Shown here: piece after piece, positions 12,475 through 23,554 of the stretch
Layout of the letters: the number at the start of each line of letters is the position of its first letter
Position numbering within the stretch: the first letter of the stretch is position 1
Source: Agapanthus africanus
Taxonomy: Eukaryota > Streptophyta > Magnoliopsida > Asparagales > Amaryllidaceae
Direction of reading: 5' to 3'
DNA length: 64,000 bases
NCBI GenBank assembly: GCA_030015575.1
Contig: JASDDO010000001.1
Location: 140,387,988-140,451,987, forward strand
Position numbers and translations under genes: made by a program
The notes under the pieces: generated by a model
The model's database searches: none
Seen by the model: the letters and a program-made list of their open reading frames with translations, nothing else
What the model was told of the DNA's origin: nothing

Positions 12475-13808
12475 TCGACTAGCCGCATGATCCGAGGGAA
12501 CTTACACTTGTCATAGAAGCAAGGCCTTTTGTGGATACCGAAGACGCCAAGTAGATGCAGCTCGATCCAGGACATAAAATAATGCATCGAGAAGTTCATG
12601 TACTGCACCCCTGGTTCAGTAGTGTCTGCTGCCAAGCTGAGGCCGTGATGTAATTGGGCTAACCCAGCGATCCCGACAGCCACTTGCATCCAAGCAACCA
12701 TTCGGTAAGCTGGATAAAAAACGGACGGCCTCATATGGCGAGGGTGCATCTGAAGTGCAAACCAGCTTAGCCATAGCCCGAGGAACCCCAAAAAGAATGT
12801 TTCTTCATCAATTCCAGGAGTTGCAAGTTCTGTGAAAAAGGCGACCGGGGTGTTGGGGAGAAAGAAATTTCTCTGATCCGCCTCAGCTGCCGGTTGGTTG
12901 TCCAAACCGAAACCAAAAGGATCGTCGAGTTTGGAAAATTTCGCGACTTCCTTCGACAGGACTTCCGAGCGGAGAAAACGGGCGACGAAATCTGTGAAAT
13001 TAACCCCGCGGCTTCTGGATTCGAGAAAGAGGCTCTCATAAATATTCAACACCTTTATCAAACTCGGGAATTGATGTTGAATGGCATTCTCCGGGGTAAG
13101 ACCCGTTACCACTGATTTGGTGGCAAAGATGTACGCATCCGGAGGAAGCAGCTCCTCATAATGTTCTCCCCTAACCGGTAAGCCGAAAATCTCGGTAAAC
13201 TTCTATAAAGAAATTGAAACTTCTCGATCCAACAGAAGGAAGGTGTGGGTCGGAATGTTCCATTGCTCCAGAAAAGTTTTGACCCACCAGGCAGGAGGCG
13301 TGGAATACGGGAAGAGAGACGCATAAACTGTGGGATACAACCCAAGCTTCAGCAGTTGCGACTTCTTAGCCGACAAAATATAGCAGGCCTATTGCAGATA
13401 TCCGGCTGGGTGACGGGGAGTTAAACCTATGTTATATTGGTGTCCCCAAGGACGCGACTCACCCTGGCATATACGCTGACCTAGAGTATCCAAAGCCGCC
13501 GCCGGCTGTACGGGTATTGCAGCCATAGAAGGCTGAAGGAGACCCTCCAAAGTCCAATTGACCTCCTCCATGGCATAGTTTATCGGGGGTGCATCTGCAT
13601 AAGGGATCACCGAGATAGGCTCCGAGGGCGTCGCACAAGAAAAGCTCCGTCGACCCCTGATAATTTGACTGTACCATTTCCCCCATAGATGAAGATTCTT
13701 TCACTCCGGGTCATGATCTTTGATCAACGTGAAGACTTCCCTATCCACGGGCGCTTCGGGGAATCCGCTTTTTGAACGGACAAAGGGAAACGAAGTATCG
13801 AAAGACAT
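12475..13808 (-). pseudogene. Antisense PMD gene, left copy, 5' part (N-terminal half)
   Basis: The gene starts at ATG 13808-13806 (protein begins MSFDTSFPFVRSKSGF, matching MSSDTSFLFIRSEGGF at 53019). An in-frame TGA follows codon 35. The frame is then open to a TAG near 13391, and the PMD core resumes down to 12480, with runs such as GVFGIHKRP and PGIDEETFFLGFLGLWLSWF. It joins position 2547 across Copia E1. A second nonsense codon lies near 13200. It is on the same family as the copy at 53019-57618. I infer it lies antisense to the host Gypsy element, between pol and 3' LTR. Product and role are unknown; it is clearly inactive now. Confidence 0.78.
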
Positions 13809-13902
13809 AGTACTTGCACGGAAAAGAACAAAGTTAGCCGTCAATGCTATAAGTCAAGTTCGGTACTTGGTACTTTAAATCCGTACCACACTGCAATGCA
13901 GT

Positions 13903-13921
13903 AAAAAGGGGCCAAAGGGGA
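13903..13921 (+). other. Candidate polypurine tract of left Gypsy element
   Basis: AAAAAGGGGCCAAAGGGGA lies about 95 bp upstream of the PMD start, on the opposite strand. The right copy has the equivalent at 52920-52901. It fits the 3' LTR junction of an element in which the PMD gene is antisense. Confidence 0.5.
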
Positions 13922-13930
13922 CCCACACAA

Positions 13931-14791
13931 TGTAGATGATTCTCACTATTAATAAAACAGTTTCATCATTTGATGAGACTGTCATTAAATGAGGAAATTC
14001 TCAAAGGATTCTCATTTAATGAGGGCCCCTCGGGCCAAGGAGTAAATCTCCCATTGAGAGCAGTGCTCTGCAACAGACAGACAACTGTCATAATTAATCA
14101 TAAGGGGAATAAAATCCCCCCCCCCCAAATTTCTAAAAGAGCAATGCTCTGTAAGGAAGATAAAACAATCCATCAAGAAACCCTAAGAAGCAAAACTTCT
14201 ACAGAGTAAAAACTCCAAGATCTGTGAATAAACCCTTAAGTTCTTCATGAACTATATTCCAGTTCATGGTTAAAATCTCCCTAAAAAAAGATTACATCTT
14301 GGAAATGAGTATACCTCTGTTAATGGGTAAAACCCTAAAGATATATTTTTTAGATCTATGATCCAAGGAGAGCAAAGCTCTGTTAAAAAGTTCAATTTAT
14401 ACCTAAATTGGGCAGAGTTTTGACTCTTAAGAAATTTCTTAAAGGGAAGAGCTATACTCTGAAAGAGAAATAATTCTAAGAAGAAAAAGTGAGAAGATGA
14501 ACAGAGATCATCTAAAGGGCCAAGGGTCCTATTTATAGGCACTAAGAGCCGTTTCAACTTCTAAGTTGATCTAAGCGTGCAGATGCTGCCACCGCTGCAC
14601 TCACGTGTGAGCCACGTAAGCGCAATGGTGGGGGGGACATTTGTTTCCCCCAATTAGAGCAAAGCTCTGTTCAAATTTCAAATTTTAAAATGAAGCAGCG
14701 CTTCATAACAGCGCCAGCGCTGAGAGACAAAGACTCTGAGACAATGCTCACGTGCAAAGCACATGAGCTCTGGCGCTAAGAGCGCTGCAGC
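13931..14791 (+). repeat. Left Gypsy 3' LTR, first fragment (holds PMD leader and promoter)
   Basis: Homologous to the reverse complement of 52893-52050. Taken as LTR start at TGTAGATG 13931, though the exact edge is uncertain. On the minus strand it contains a TATA-like CCTATAAATAGG (14539-14528) and the PMD 5' leader. The leader is a string of very small inverted repeats: CAGTTTCATC/GATGAGACTG at 13958-13981, AGAGC-AGT-GCTCT at 14057-14069 and GACAG-ACAA-CTGTC at 14076-14089. The fragment ends where the chromovirus-type LTR inserted. Confidence 0.55.
14528..14539 (-). promoter_or_regulatory. TATA-like box of left PMD gene
   Basis: CCTATAAATAGG on the minus strand lies about 720 bp upstream of the PMD start. 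The right copy keeps CTATAAATAG at the same relative position (52284-52293). Confidence 0.55.
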
Positions 14792-17700
14792 TGTAACATT
14801 TTAGAAAATTAAGAAGATTTAATTATAAATCTTTATTATAAAATAATGAAATTGATATTTTTACGGAAGTGATATCCCATATGAAATTTAGTATCGGAAT
14901 CATATCCGAAAAATGTAATTATTTTGATAAATGTAAATAAAAGTGTGATATCATTTAAAAATGATATATTTAATTGTTTTAACATGATTTTGGATTTTCA
15001 TTAAGCTAATGACCTTTAAGTAATAGACTAACTATTATATATCTTTTATTTCTTATCAACTAAATTATGTCAAGAAAGGTTTTCTTTCATTTTGAAATTC
15101 TATAATGGTAGAGTTTATGATAACCTAAGTTTAAACCCTCAACCTCAACATACCCTCACCCTTTCTCACATCTCTCCACCTCCTCCTTCTTCATGTTACA
15201 CCTCCTTCTTCCAATCTAACACCTCATCCTTGCATGAATCCCTCATGCTTCATCAAGTAACACCACCCCCTTCCTCTCATGCCACCTCCCCCTCTCATCA
15301 CACACCACATGCTTTCTCTACATATCTTCTCACTTCATTTACACATAACACTTAAAGAATTCAGTAGCAATTCCAACTGAAACCATACCCTCTCCAGCTC
15401 CAAACCAATAAAAATTCTAAGTGTTCATACCAAAAGAGTGAGAGCAAGGAGTTTCTTCATCAAATTGTGCACACCATCATCTTAGAAGCCATTACAACTC
15501 TAGATGATTCCACAAGCACGTCTTGAGCAGGATTTTCTTATACACAATCTCCATAGGTATAATTCCTTTCATCCTTAGAAGTTTAGTAAAGGCTTAAATC
15601 TGTTTTCTGTGCAGTGTTATAAAAACTGTGTATTTGTGATCATTAGCCTATAGATATTGAATCTGCTATAGTTTAGATGTAAATTAGAAAACCCAAACAG
15701 TTCCATAATCTTATAAACTAGACCTAGAATAACCCATAGGAAGACGGATCCATCCCCTCGGATTTTGGCCGGTGACATCAAGGCAAAATCCGAGCTCGCC
15801 GGTTTTGTGGAAGAGTTGGGTGTTGTACTTTTTAGGGTATCTCTCTGTAGGTGTTTTGGGTATGTTTGGTATTGTTTAAATAAGTTAAATGTTTAGTAGG
15901 TTAAATCTGTAAGCTAATGTCAGATTGGGGTAAAATTCTATATGCGATACGCATCATGTTTAGTGGTGCAGTATCTTAAACTAGGATTTTGTGATAATTT
16001 AATTACAGAAAGTGAATCTGGAACTAATAGGTATAATCACTAGAAAAACTAGCAAGACCAAAAGTATAATGAGCCAATTAGAAGCCTTCACTTAAAACCT
16101 GAGCCCCAAACTCCATACAAGATCCGGCGAGGCACCCTTGAAATCCGACGACGCCGGCCCCCTGTGGGAATTTTGGTGTTGATTCTTCTTCTGTAGGTTT
16201 GAGTTGGTATTTTACAAGTCTCTGTATGGTTTGTGTGGTCTAAATAATTACATAGTAAAATCTGGGAACATTTTAGAAATGGTTTATCAAATTTCAGATA
16301 TTTACGATACGGAGTTTTCGTATTTTGATGTTGCAGCTGAACCGTTGACGTTTATACGTTAACGATAGAATTATATTATCGTTTTGGGTTAAGTGTGCTG
16401 TAGGTTCTAACCTACGGGCGTTTAGCTTGTTGTTTTAGTTTTCGATATGATATTCACATCAATGCGATTTAAATATGAATATAGGTACGATTCGAGGATT
16501 CAGAGACGGAGTGGGCGATGTAGCAGCGTGGATTCAGCGAGCTTCTAAGTTGGTGAGTAGATTTACATCTACTGGGGAAGTCGGGTGGATGGTGTATAGC
16601 ACCCCCGCAACCTTATAAATAGTATTATGATATCTAGTTAGTTTAGTATTTATTCAAGATATTTATATAGTATCGCATCTAGTATATTCTTCAATTTCAT
16701 ACAGTTTCATGCATAGTTATAGATGAGATACAGTGGTAAGATATGGATATGGTTTGATGGATTTGTACGAGGGATCACGCTAGACTTGAGATGATACAGA
16801 TACAGTGATATGATGAGATATAATACAAGGATTTATACGTATTGGAAAATGATGAACTTTGTATGCCGAATAACAGCCAATTTATCCTTTGACTCGTAGA
16901 GTTAGGTTATATTCTATTTTAGGATGTAATACTTGTGTGAGCTATATTTTTTTAAAAACTACGATTCGTTTGTCTTTTAAATAAAATACTAGGATGCATG
17001 CCAGTTTCTAAAACGGATATCTATTTTAAATCTAGGGCAGCTTCCTTATTTCAAACTTAACATTTCGATCATTTCTAAAGATAATGGTATAGCTCATAGC
17101 AAGTAATTACAATAGTTATGTTCAGATTACTTTACATGTTTGCATTATATTATCAATATTATACGTTTCTGCGTTATGCACACTCTGATAGAACACTGCA
17201 CAACTACCAATGAGTACTATGCTGCACAAGCACGTGAATGTATGTTACACTACACCTCATTGGTATTACCATGTCACTGTAGAACCGTGCCGTTATATAG
17301 GTATTAAAATAATTAGGTTATTACACCGTAGAACACTTGCACAAATACTAATGATTGCTATAATGCACGAGCACAGACGCGTATGCTACATTAGTAATAC
17401 CATGACACAGTAGAATTGAAATCTATAATTATGTGATATTATTACGTAGTCTTCTTTATTCCTGTTGTAAATTATGAATATCAGTACTATAGATGCTGTA
17501 GTTGATTCTTACGGATTTTCTGGATATTTTATTCTGATGATATATATCGGTGGTATGGGACACTGTTATATATGTATATATATAATATATCATCAATACA
17601 ATCTATGCAAGTTTCTTATTCCACACTTGATATTTTTATATGATAAGTAAGCGTCCACCATGAGATTTTTGTTTTCTGATTTTGATATCCGGACCGAGTC

Positions 17701-18964
17701 TGGGGGTATACGGTTATGGATTTACAATTTTATCCAGATTGAGTCGGTGGGGATACAGTTGGATACATGGTGGACCCGGTCGAGACCAAGGGGCAGGATA
17801 GCCGCATTATAGGCGGGGAGCCTAACGAGGCAACTCGATACCGGAGATAGAAACGAGCACGGCAGATATCCATGGGATACTGACCGGAGATAGAAACGAG
17901 CACGCCAGATATCCAGGGGATACTGACCGGGGTTTCGATTGGGCACGGCGGATATCTAGGGGATACTGATCGTAGCCAGGATATCGGTTGGCGATCATCT
18001 GTTGAGATGGTGTCGACGGTATCTGTATTTACGTGTCGATGATGGACACGAAAGATTTCGGATTTTGATATCGATGCTGGACATCTATATATATTGATAT
18101 GATTATTATCATGAGGTACACAGTTAGATATTATTAGTGGATTCAATAGTACCTGCATATATTTGTACAAACATTCATATACAAAAAGGAATTCTAACAC
18201 GAAATATAGATTCATGATTTTGACTCATATGACATGGAGATATTATATTTGGGATTGCATGAGAGATAGTATTTCACATATGCATATCATATAGTATAGT
18301 GGTACAGATTATGATAGGACTATACTTATGACCTAGGTATCGTCATGCATTTCGATTTCTACTTTTAGATATACTTTTATTCACTGAGTTGGCAGCTCAT
18401 CCCCGTTGTGCCACAGCTTCTTGCAGGTTTCACCGCTTGGATTATCAGTGGCTTGGGCACACATTCTTTTTGGGGATTGATTGGTAAGTGGGTTATTATT
18501 GTATCATACTCACTCTTGATTATTCATATATTCTTGTATCTAGTGGAAACTCCATCAACTTAGAAGTGGTATATTATGGACTTAGAAGTAAGACTTAGAG
18601 TATATGTGTGATGATGTCGTACTCTTTGGAGTCGATTTCTGATTTAGATTGTTGGTTGCTCTATCGTTTGGACGTGGAGACTAGCTTCCGTTGGGATGCT
18701 ATTTTATTATTATGTTGTATCCGGTTTTTATAAAAATGTAAAGGAGGTGATGTCAAGTTTCAAAACGTCATAAATGCTTTTCAACATACTTAGTTAAATT
18801 TAGCTGTTATTTAAATTGATTTTATCGGATAATTAATTAAACCTCACCTCCAATATTTTCAAAAAGGGTTTAGATTCTGGATTTCGGCTTACTTAGATCT
18901 CGTCGTTGTCTTTAGATGTCACGTGATTTAAGTGCCGGTCACGTGCTACATTTGGGTCGTGACA
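14792..18964 (+). mobile_element. Chromovirus-type solo LTR, 4.2 kb
   Basis: It begins TGTAACATTTTAG and ends GGGTCGTGACA, flanked by GCAGC (14787-14791) and GCAAC (18965-18969), a 5-bp TSD with one mismatch. The right Gypsy LTR carries the corresponding unfilled site near 52030-52055. The GGGTCGTGACA end and the block GTTGGCAGCTCATCCCC (18391-18407) recall Del/Tekay-type Ty3/Gypsy LTRs. No internal coding region is present, so I call it a solo LTR. It contains a diverged internal duplication (15740-15900 against 16120-16280) and a tandem motif at 17842-17950. A truncated relative lies at 47806-49720. Confidence 0.65.
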
Positions 18965-19387
18965 GCAACGCACCACGTACAAAGCGCGTGAGCGCTGCAC
19001 TCTAAGCAGCGCACCAAGTGCAAAGCACGTAAGCGCTAGCGCTAAATGCGCTGCACTCTAAGCAGCGCATCACATGCAAAGCACGAGAGCGCTAGCGCTG
19101 GAACTAAATGTTCCCAACCATTGGATCAAAGATCCAACGAACATGATTAAAAATCATCAGTTGACCAGAATAAAATTCTGTCAAGGAAACATTGCTCAGA
19201 ATCTTTCCAAACAGGAAAGATTGTGCTATGTAAATCAGAGCACCGTTGGATCAAAGATCCAATGGTGATTAAAATCACCAAGATACAGAATAAATTCTAT
19301 ATGGGAAAAGATTTCCCAATCTTGTTAAAAATAAGAAGATTGCCTTCTGTAAAACAGAAGCCTTAGGATCAAAGATCCAACGGCGGG
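18965..19387 (+). repeat. Left Gypsy LTR fragment: GCGC repeats, then mini-hairpin chain
   Basis: 18970-19100 is a set of AGCGCT/GCGCTAGCGC palindromes with CACGT motifs. 19100-19378 is a run of small perfect inverted repeats, many with a 3-base AAA loop: GGAAC/GTTCC, TTGGATC/GATCCAA (19121-19137), ATGATT/AATCAT, AATCTTTCC/GGAAAGATT (19200-19222), TGGTGATT/AATCACCA (19263-19280), TGGGAAA/TTTCCCA and CTTCTGT/ACAGAAG (19344-19360). No gene. Confidence 0.7.
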
Positions 19388-20791
19388 TGTTGGGGTCAAA
19401 ATTTGCACCCCGGTTGACCAAGTCAAAGTCAAGGTCAACCCCAAGCCAGGTGGGCCCAAGCCCAGGTCAAGCGGGCCCATGCCCAAGTCGAGCCCGCAGC
19501 CAGCCTCCCCATGCCAGCATAAAATCATGTAATAAATAATTTTAATGTAATTTTTTTATTTTATTTTTTATTTTTATGCATGAATGGGCATAAAGCCAAA
19601 TTTTTGTAAAGGCCATGTCTTATGTGCAAAAAGAAATGGCACATGAGCCATGGGATGGGCAAAATGCCATTTTGTAAAGCCTAAGGGGCTATATGTAAAT
19701 GTGTAAGCCTATATAAGGCAACATGATGATGAATAAAGAATATACTTTTCATTGCTCTTAAAAAGGTTAGGGTTTTTTGTGCCTCCTTCTCCTTCCTCAA
19801 GGTTCTAAACCTTCTTCTTTTTTTGAATTAAATCAAGAGTTTTACTCTTCTTTTTCCAAAACTAAATAATTTCACCACAAAACCCTTAAAGGGGAACTCA
19901 GACCTTCCATTAGATCTCAAAAAAGAGAGATTTTTTTTATAAAAAATCTCATACTTCTTGTTTTTCAAGATCCGGCCAACAGAGGAGGAAGAAGGAGACC
20001 CGCTTCCAAGAACCTCACTTTGGGGAAGATCCAGGGCTTAAGGGAGAAGCCCCTCCATCAGCTCCAAAATATCTTAGGAGTTCAACTCCTCAAAAATATA
20101 TATACATATATATACAAAATAATAAATATTTCCATTTTGGAGCACAGCTCCCAATGCAGGGACTAAGTCCCTTCTGCTGCTAATGCGTAGCACCCGCGTG
20201 TCAGGAACGTGGGGCGCTGGCGCTCTGGCGCCCAGCGCCCGCGTGCCAGGTACATGGTGCGCGGGCGCTCTGGCGCCCAGCGCCCGCGTGCCTTGCACGT
20301 GGGGCGCTGGCGCCTTTTCCCATGCATCCTTTGGATGCCTTTTCCCTTTTTATACACACACACACACATATATATATATGCATGTATATACACACACACA
20401 CATACTCCACCACACTGTTCCCGTTAGAAAAAATTTCTAACGGGGCGCTGCTCTGCACCCCGCAAGGGGGCTGCTAGCCCCCTTGACCCCCAGCCCGCTA
20501 TCCGGGTAGCGGGACCCCCGTAAAAACTCTGCGGCCTCCCCGATATATCCAAAACCCCTTCAAAACACAATACTGCACATTGAGTTCGCATGACCAGTTT
20601 AACCCGTTAATCGGAGGTTCTCTCGCTCCAAAGGCGAGGGATAATTAACGACAGCTTAGTCCGCGGCTGCCGGAGATTCGGATCCCCACAATCAATAAAC
20701 CCCAGCCTACTCTAGGCAGGGGGAATTTGTAATGCGCCTGACAAGCGTGCACGTATTCCCATCTCAATGGGATGACGAAAAACACCCTATA
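19388..20791 (+). repeat. 5' LTR of the gag-only Gypsy element
   Basis: 1404 bp. It contains TATATAAGG at 19710-19718, AATAAA at 19732, and a leader with tight inverted repeats: AGGAG/CTCCT at 20076-20090, GGAGC-ACA-GCTCC at 20139-20151 and GGGACT-A-AGTCCC at 20159-20171. GC-rich GGCGC/GCGCC palindromes occupy 20210-20310 and a CA/TA microsatellite lies near 20352-20403. The terminal CA has become TA. Confidence 0.88.
19710..19718 (+). promoter_or_regulatory. LTR TATA box
   Basis: TATATAAGG in a TATATAAGGCAACATG context; conserved in the 3' LTR at 36547-36555. Confidence 0.6.
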
Positions 20792-20796
20792 GATTC

Positions 20797-20815
20797 TGGA
20801 ACGCCCAGCGGGACC
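20797..20815 (+). other. Candidate primer-binding site, gag-only element
   Basis: TGGAACGCCCAGCGGGACC begins five bases after the LTR end. The GCCCA-GCGGG form resembles primer sites of Tat-lineage Gypsy elements; the tRNA is not assigned. Confidence 0.5.
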
Positions 20816-20949
20816 TATCTTTTCTCCCATATTTCGGGTTAAGCATTCATGCGAACTCAATTAATATGCATATCAATTGCCTGTACTGAAATCACGTTTT
20901 TTTAATGCAGGTTAACGTTCTCCAATTGTAATCTTCGGACGCAGCAAAG

Positions 20950-21318
20950 ATGTCTCCAAGGATCAGCTCAGGTCTCGACACAGCTCCCATCTCCTATACG
21001 ATGAGGATGGACGCCAGGACGGTCCTCCCGGCCAGTCTCGGGCGACAATGGGAGGAGCCGCCGCTACCATTTGGTTCTATTATGTTCATGTCAGCTAACG
21101 CCATCCCAGCTCCTCAAGCCCCGGTGATAGACAAACCGGTCTCGAAAGGCAAGATGCCAAATGTGGTGGTCTCGAAGGCGCCCCAACTCAAACGCAAGTT
21201 GGTGTTTGAACGGCTCTCCTTGGCCCCAGCTGGGGGCAAGGCCATCAACACCAATAAAGCAACAGGGCGTCTTGAGCAAGCTCTGGCGATGCCCCTGATA
21301 ACTGCTCAATTGGGTATC
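20950..21318 (+). CDS. Pre-gag frame of gag-only Gypsy, first half
   Basis: The frame opens at ATG 20950 (MSPRISSGLDTAPISYTMRM) and is open to the Copia E2 insertion at 21319. It continues in phase at 31712 and ends at TAA 31847-31849, for about 169 codons. It is Pro/Lys/Arg-rich with no domain I recognise. The end overlaps the gag ATG (31843) in an ATGTTAA arrangement. Some Tat/Ogre elements have an extra ORF before gag; equating the two is an inference. The neighbouring gag has nonsense codons, so this is probably inactive too. Confidence 0.5.
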
Positions 21319-23539
21319 TGTTAGTTATATGTATGCCCTAGAGGCCATTACTGTACATAGGATGTATATTGTAGTGGATGCTGGGACATATATAGGTAGG
21401 ACTTTCTTGCTCGACATGATAGTACGCTATCTGGTTGCTCTTTATCTTAACATGTATACTTTCTGTCTCTCTGATTACATGTTGATAAAGCCCTTAGGAT
21501 GTGTACTCGACTTCCAGGACTATGATGAAGATCATACTAGTGGGGTCTGGGTAGTCAATGAGTACATCCTTCATTGTTCCTAGTCGTGGGAATATCGAGA
21601 CGGGGCATCGATATTCCAGAGTAGACTAGCGTATATCTTCTCGACCCATGTGATGGGCGATGGATGATCCCATATCCATTGGTGTTTGACATCAGAGATG
21701 GTATGCGGGTGCTCAGTGGAGACTGGGTACACTGAACGGACTCGCCGAGAACTCCCAGATGGTATTATACCTCACGTCAGATGGCAGTATACCTCACGTC
21801 AGATGGCAGTTCTCTGGTGACACTGGTACAGGTTAGTCTGTTGACCCGAGATCGTCATAGAGTCTTGTGTGTCTCCCACTGTGCTTTGATTTCCACCCTA
21901 CCACGGCTCTACTGAGTCATGCAAACAGGTGGTTTTTGGGTACAGTCCCGATTCACATGGAGGCAATGAGCGATAGGAGGGGATTCGTCTCTCCCGGTAT
22001 TGGGGGTTGATGTTGTGCTATGCTCGACTGGCCATAACAGGAAATCCCTGGCCAGGGTTGCAGTGATATACTGGTAAGAGTTATCAGTAGTTTCACGAAT
22101 GTTATGGACTTTACGTTGGCATGACTTATCGAGCTATTGGGGTCTGACGTTTACCACCCCTAGGCGAGATATGCGACATATCAGACGAACAGACCGGACT
22201 ATACGGTAAGTGTTACTGGTTGGATTCACAGGAGTGTGAGCGGGCTTGCTCGTCGATCTTCTGATCGCTCAATACCCGGGTGGCCGTTACGTTTAGCAGA
22301 CCGCTTGCGGCTTGTAGGTGTTTGATATGATCATCACCTGCTGCCGGCGTATTGACGAGTCTTTAGAGTCCTACACAGAGGTTTCCTGGCTCAAGCGAAA
22401 CGAAATAGGAGCGCGTATGAGATATGTAAAGGACCGAGAATAATGCGTGTATGTGATACCGTATTCCATTCTCGCGATGAATGTATCGATTGGTTGTATG
22501 CGATATAACCTAGTTATCGAATCGTTGATTCAATAAGCCGATACATTGGATACTAGTCGGTTATATGAGATATGACCGGATCGTTAAATCAAGTATTGAT
22601 TTAATGATTTAATGCATAATTATATATTTGATATATTACTTTGCATTAACTAGTATTGGTTCACTTAAATTGGATTTTCTCACTTGATGTACACAAGTTG
22701 TATATGTGATATACTTTTGTGCACAAGATTGTATCATGTTTGATGATACATGAATGTTAGTGTGTATGTTTAGATTAAACCATGGTTATGTGATGGTTAG
22801 GGTTTTCTTTTTCTTATCTATTTATTTATTTATTTTGGCAAAAGATTAAAGAGAAAATGGTGGCTTTCTTTGTTTGTTATTGAAGCTTTTTGAAGCTTTG
22901 ACCAAGTGACCATTTTGTCTTCATGCTTAACCCTAACCCTTCCAACTAACCATGGTCTATTCTCTACACCTAATCATGGTTGCCATATGATAAGTGTTGA
23001 TTTTATTTTCTATTTGATAATAACTTATCATATTCTTTTCATCATCTTCTTCTTTTTCAAAGATGAAGAAAGCTTGCTCCATCAATGGCAACTCTTGAAA
23101 ATGAGTGAGAAATCCAATTCTAAAGTGAACCCACTTCCTATTTCTTCATCCTCTACCTCTTGCCAAGTAGTATAGGGTGTTTTCTTCACAAGTTTCATGA
23201 CTTGGTGAAGTGGGAGCTTGATCTTGTGATGCCTCGATGTAGATCATCTTCGGCATCGAAGCCGACGACCTAGCCCGCCCATTTCTCCGATGAAGCCGAT
23301 GCTAGAGTCATGGATTCGATTTGGACAGCAGAGGGACGTCATCACGGAGCCTAGGAGGTGGAGGACCGGATCTACAAAGGTTGTAGCCACTTTCCTTTTA
23401 GATAAAGTTGTTTATTTGCATCGTATCGCCTATACATCTAGTTAACGATCCGTATTAGGGTTTCTCGGCACTTGTAAAATATGAATTACCCATGTTTGAT
23501 CACTTGTGAGACCTCATTAGTGTGCCTAGGAATCCTACA
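21319..23539 (+). repeat. Copia E2 5' LTR
   Basis: 2221 bp. It differs from LTR2 by a 21-bp tandem duplication near 21770-21812 (the TCACGTCAGATGGCAG unit occurs twice), which explains the length difference. It shares blocks with E1 and E3 LTRs such as GACGAGTCTTTAGAGTC. Confidence 0.93.
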
Positions 23540-23540
23540 G

Positions 23541-23554
23541 TGGTATCAAAGCCT
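23541..23554 (+). other. Primer-binding site of Copia E2
   Basis: TGGTATCAAAGCCT, one base different from the initiator-Met site seen in E1 and E3. Confidence 0.8.

Noticed and set aside
12475..13808. Host MAIL/MAIN-type PMD gene
   Set aside because: Two copies here both sit next to Gypsy LTR and 3' sequence and both are broken; a mobile passenger gene fits better.
15092..15355. 87-codon Pro/Ser/His-rich frame
   Set aside because: Lies in the chromovirus-type LTR, low complexity, no homologous frame in the related LTR.
20074..20458. Several overlapping frames on both strands
   Set aside because: They arise from GC-rich palindromes and CA/TA microsatellite in the LTR and recur at 36900-37269 in other phases.
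22925..22942. AACCCTAACCCT, telomere-like
   Set aside because: Fewer than three units, present in both E2 LTRs, so part of the LTR.
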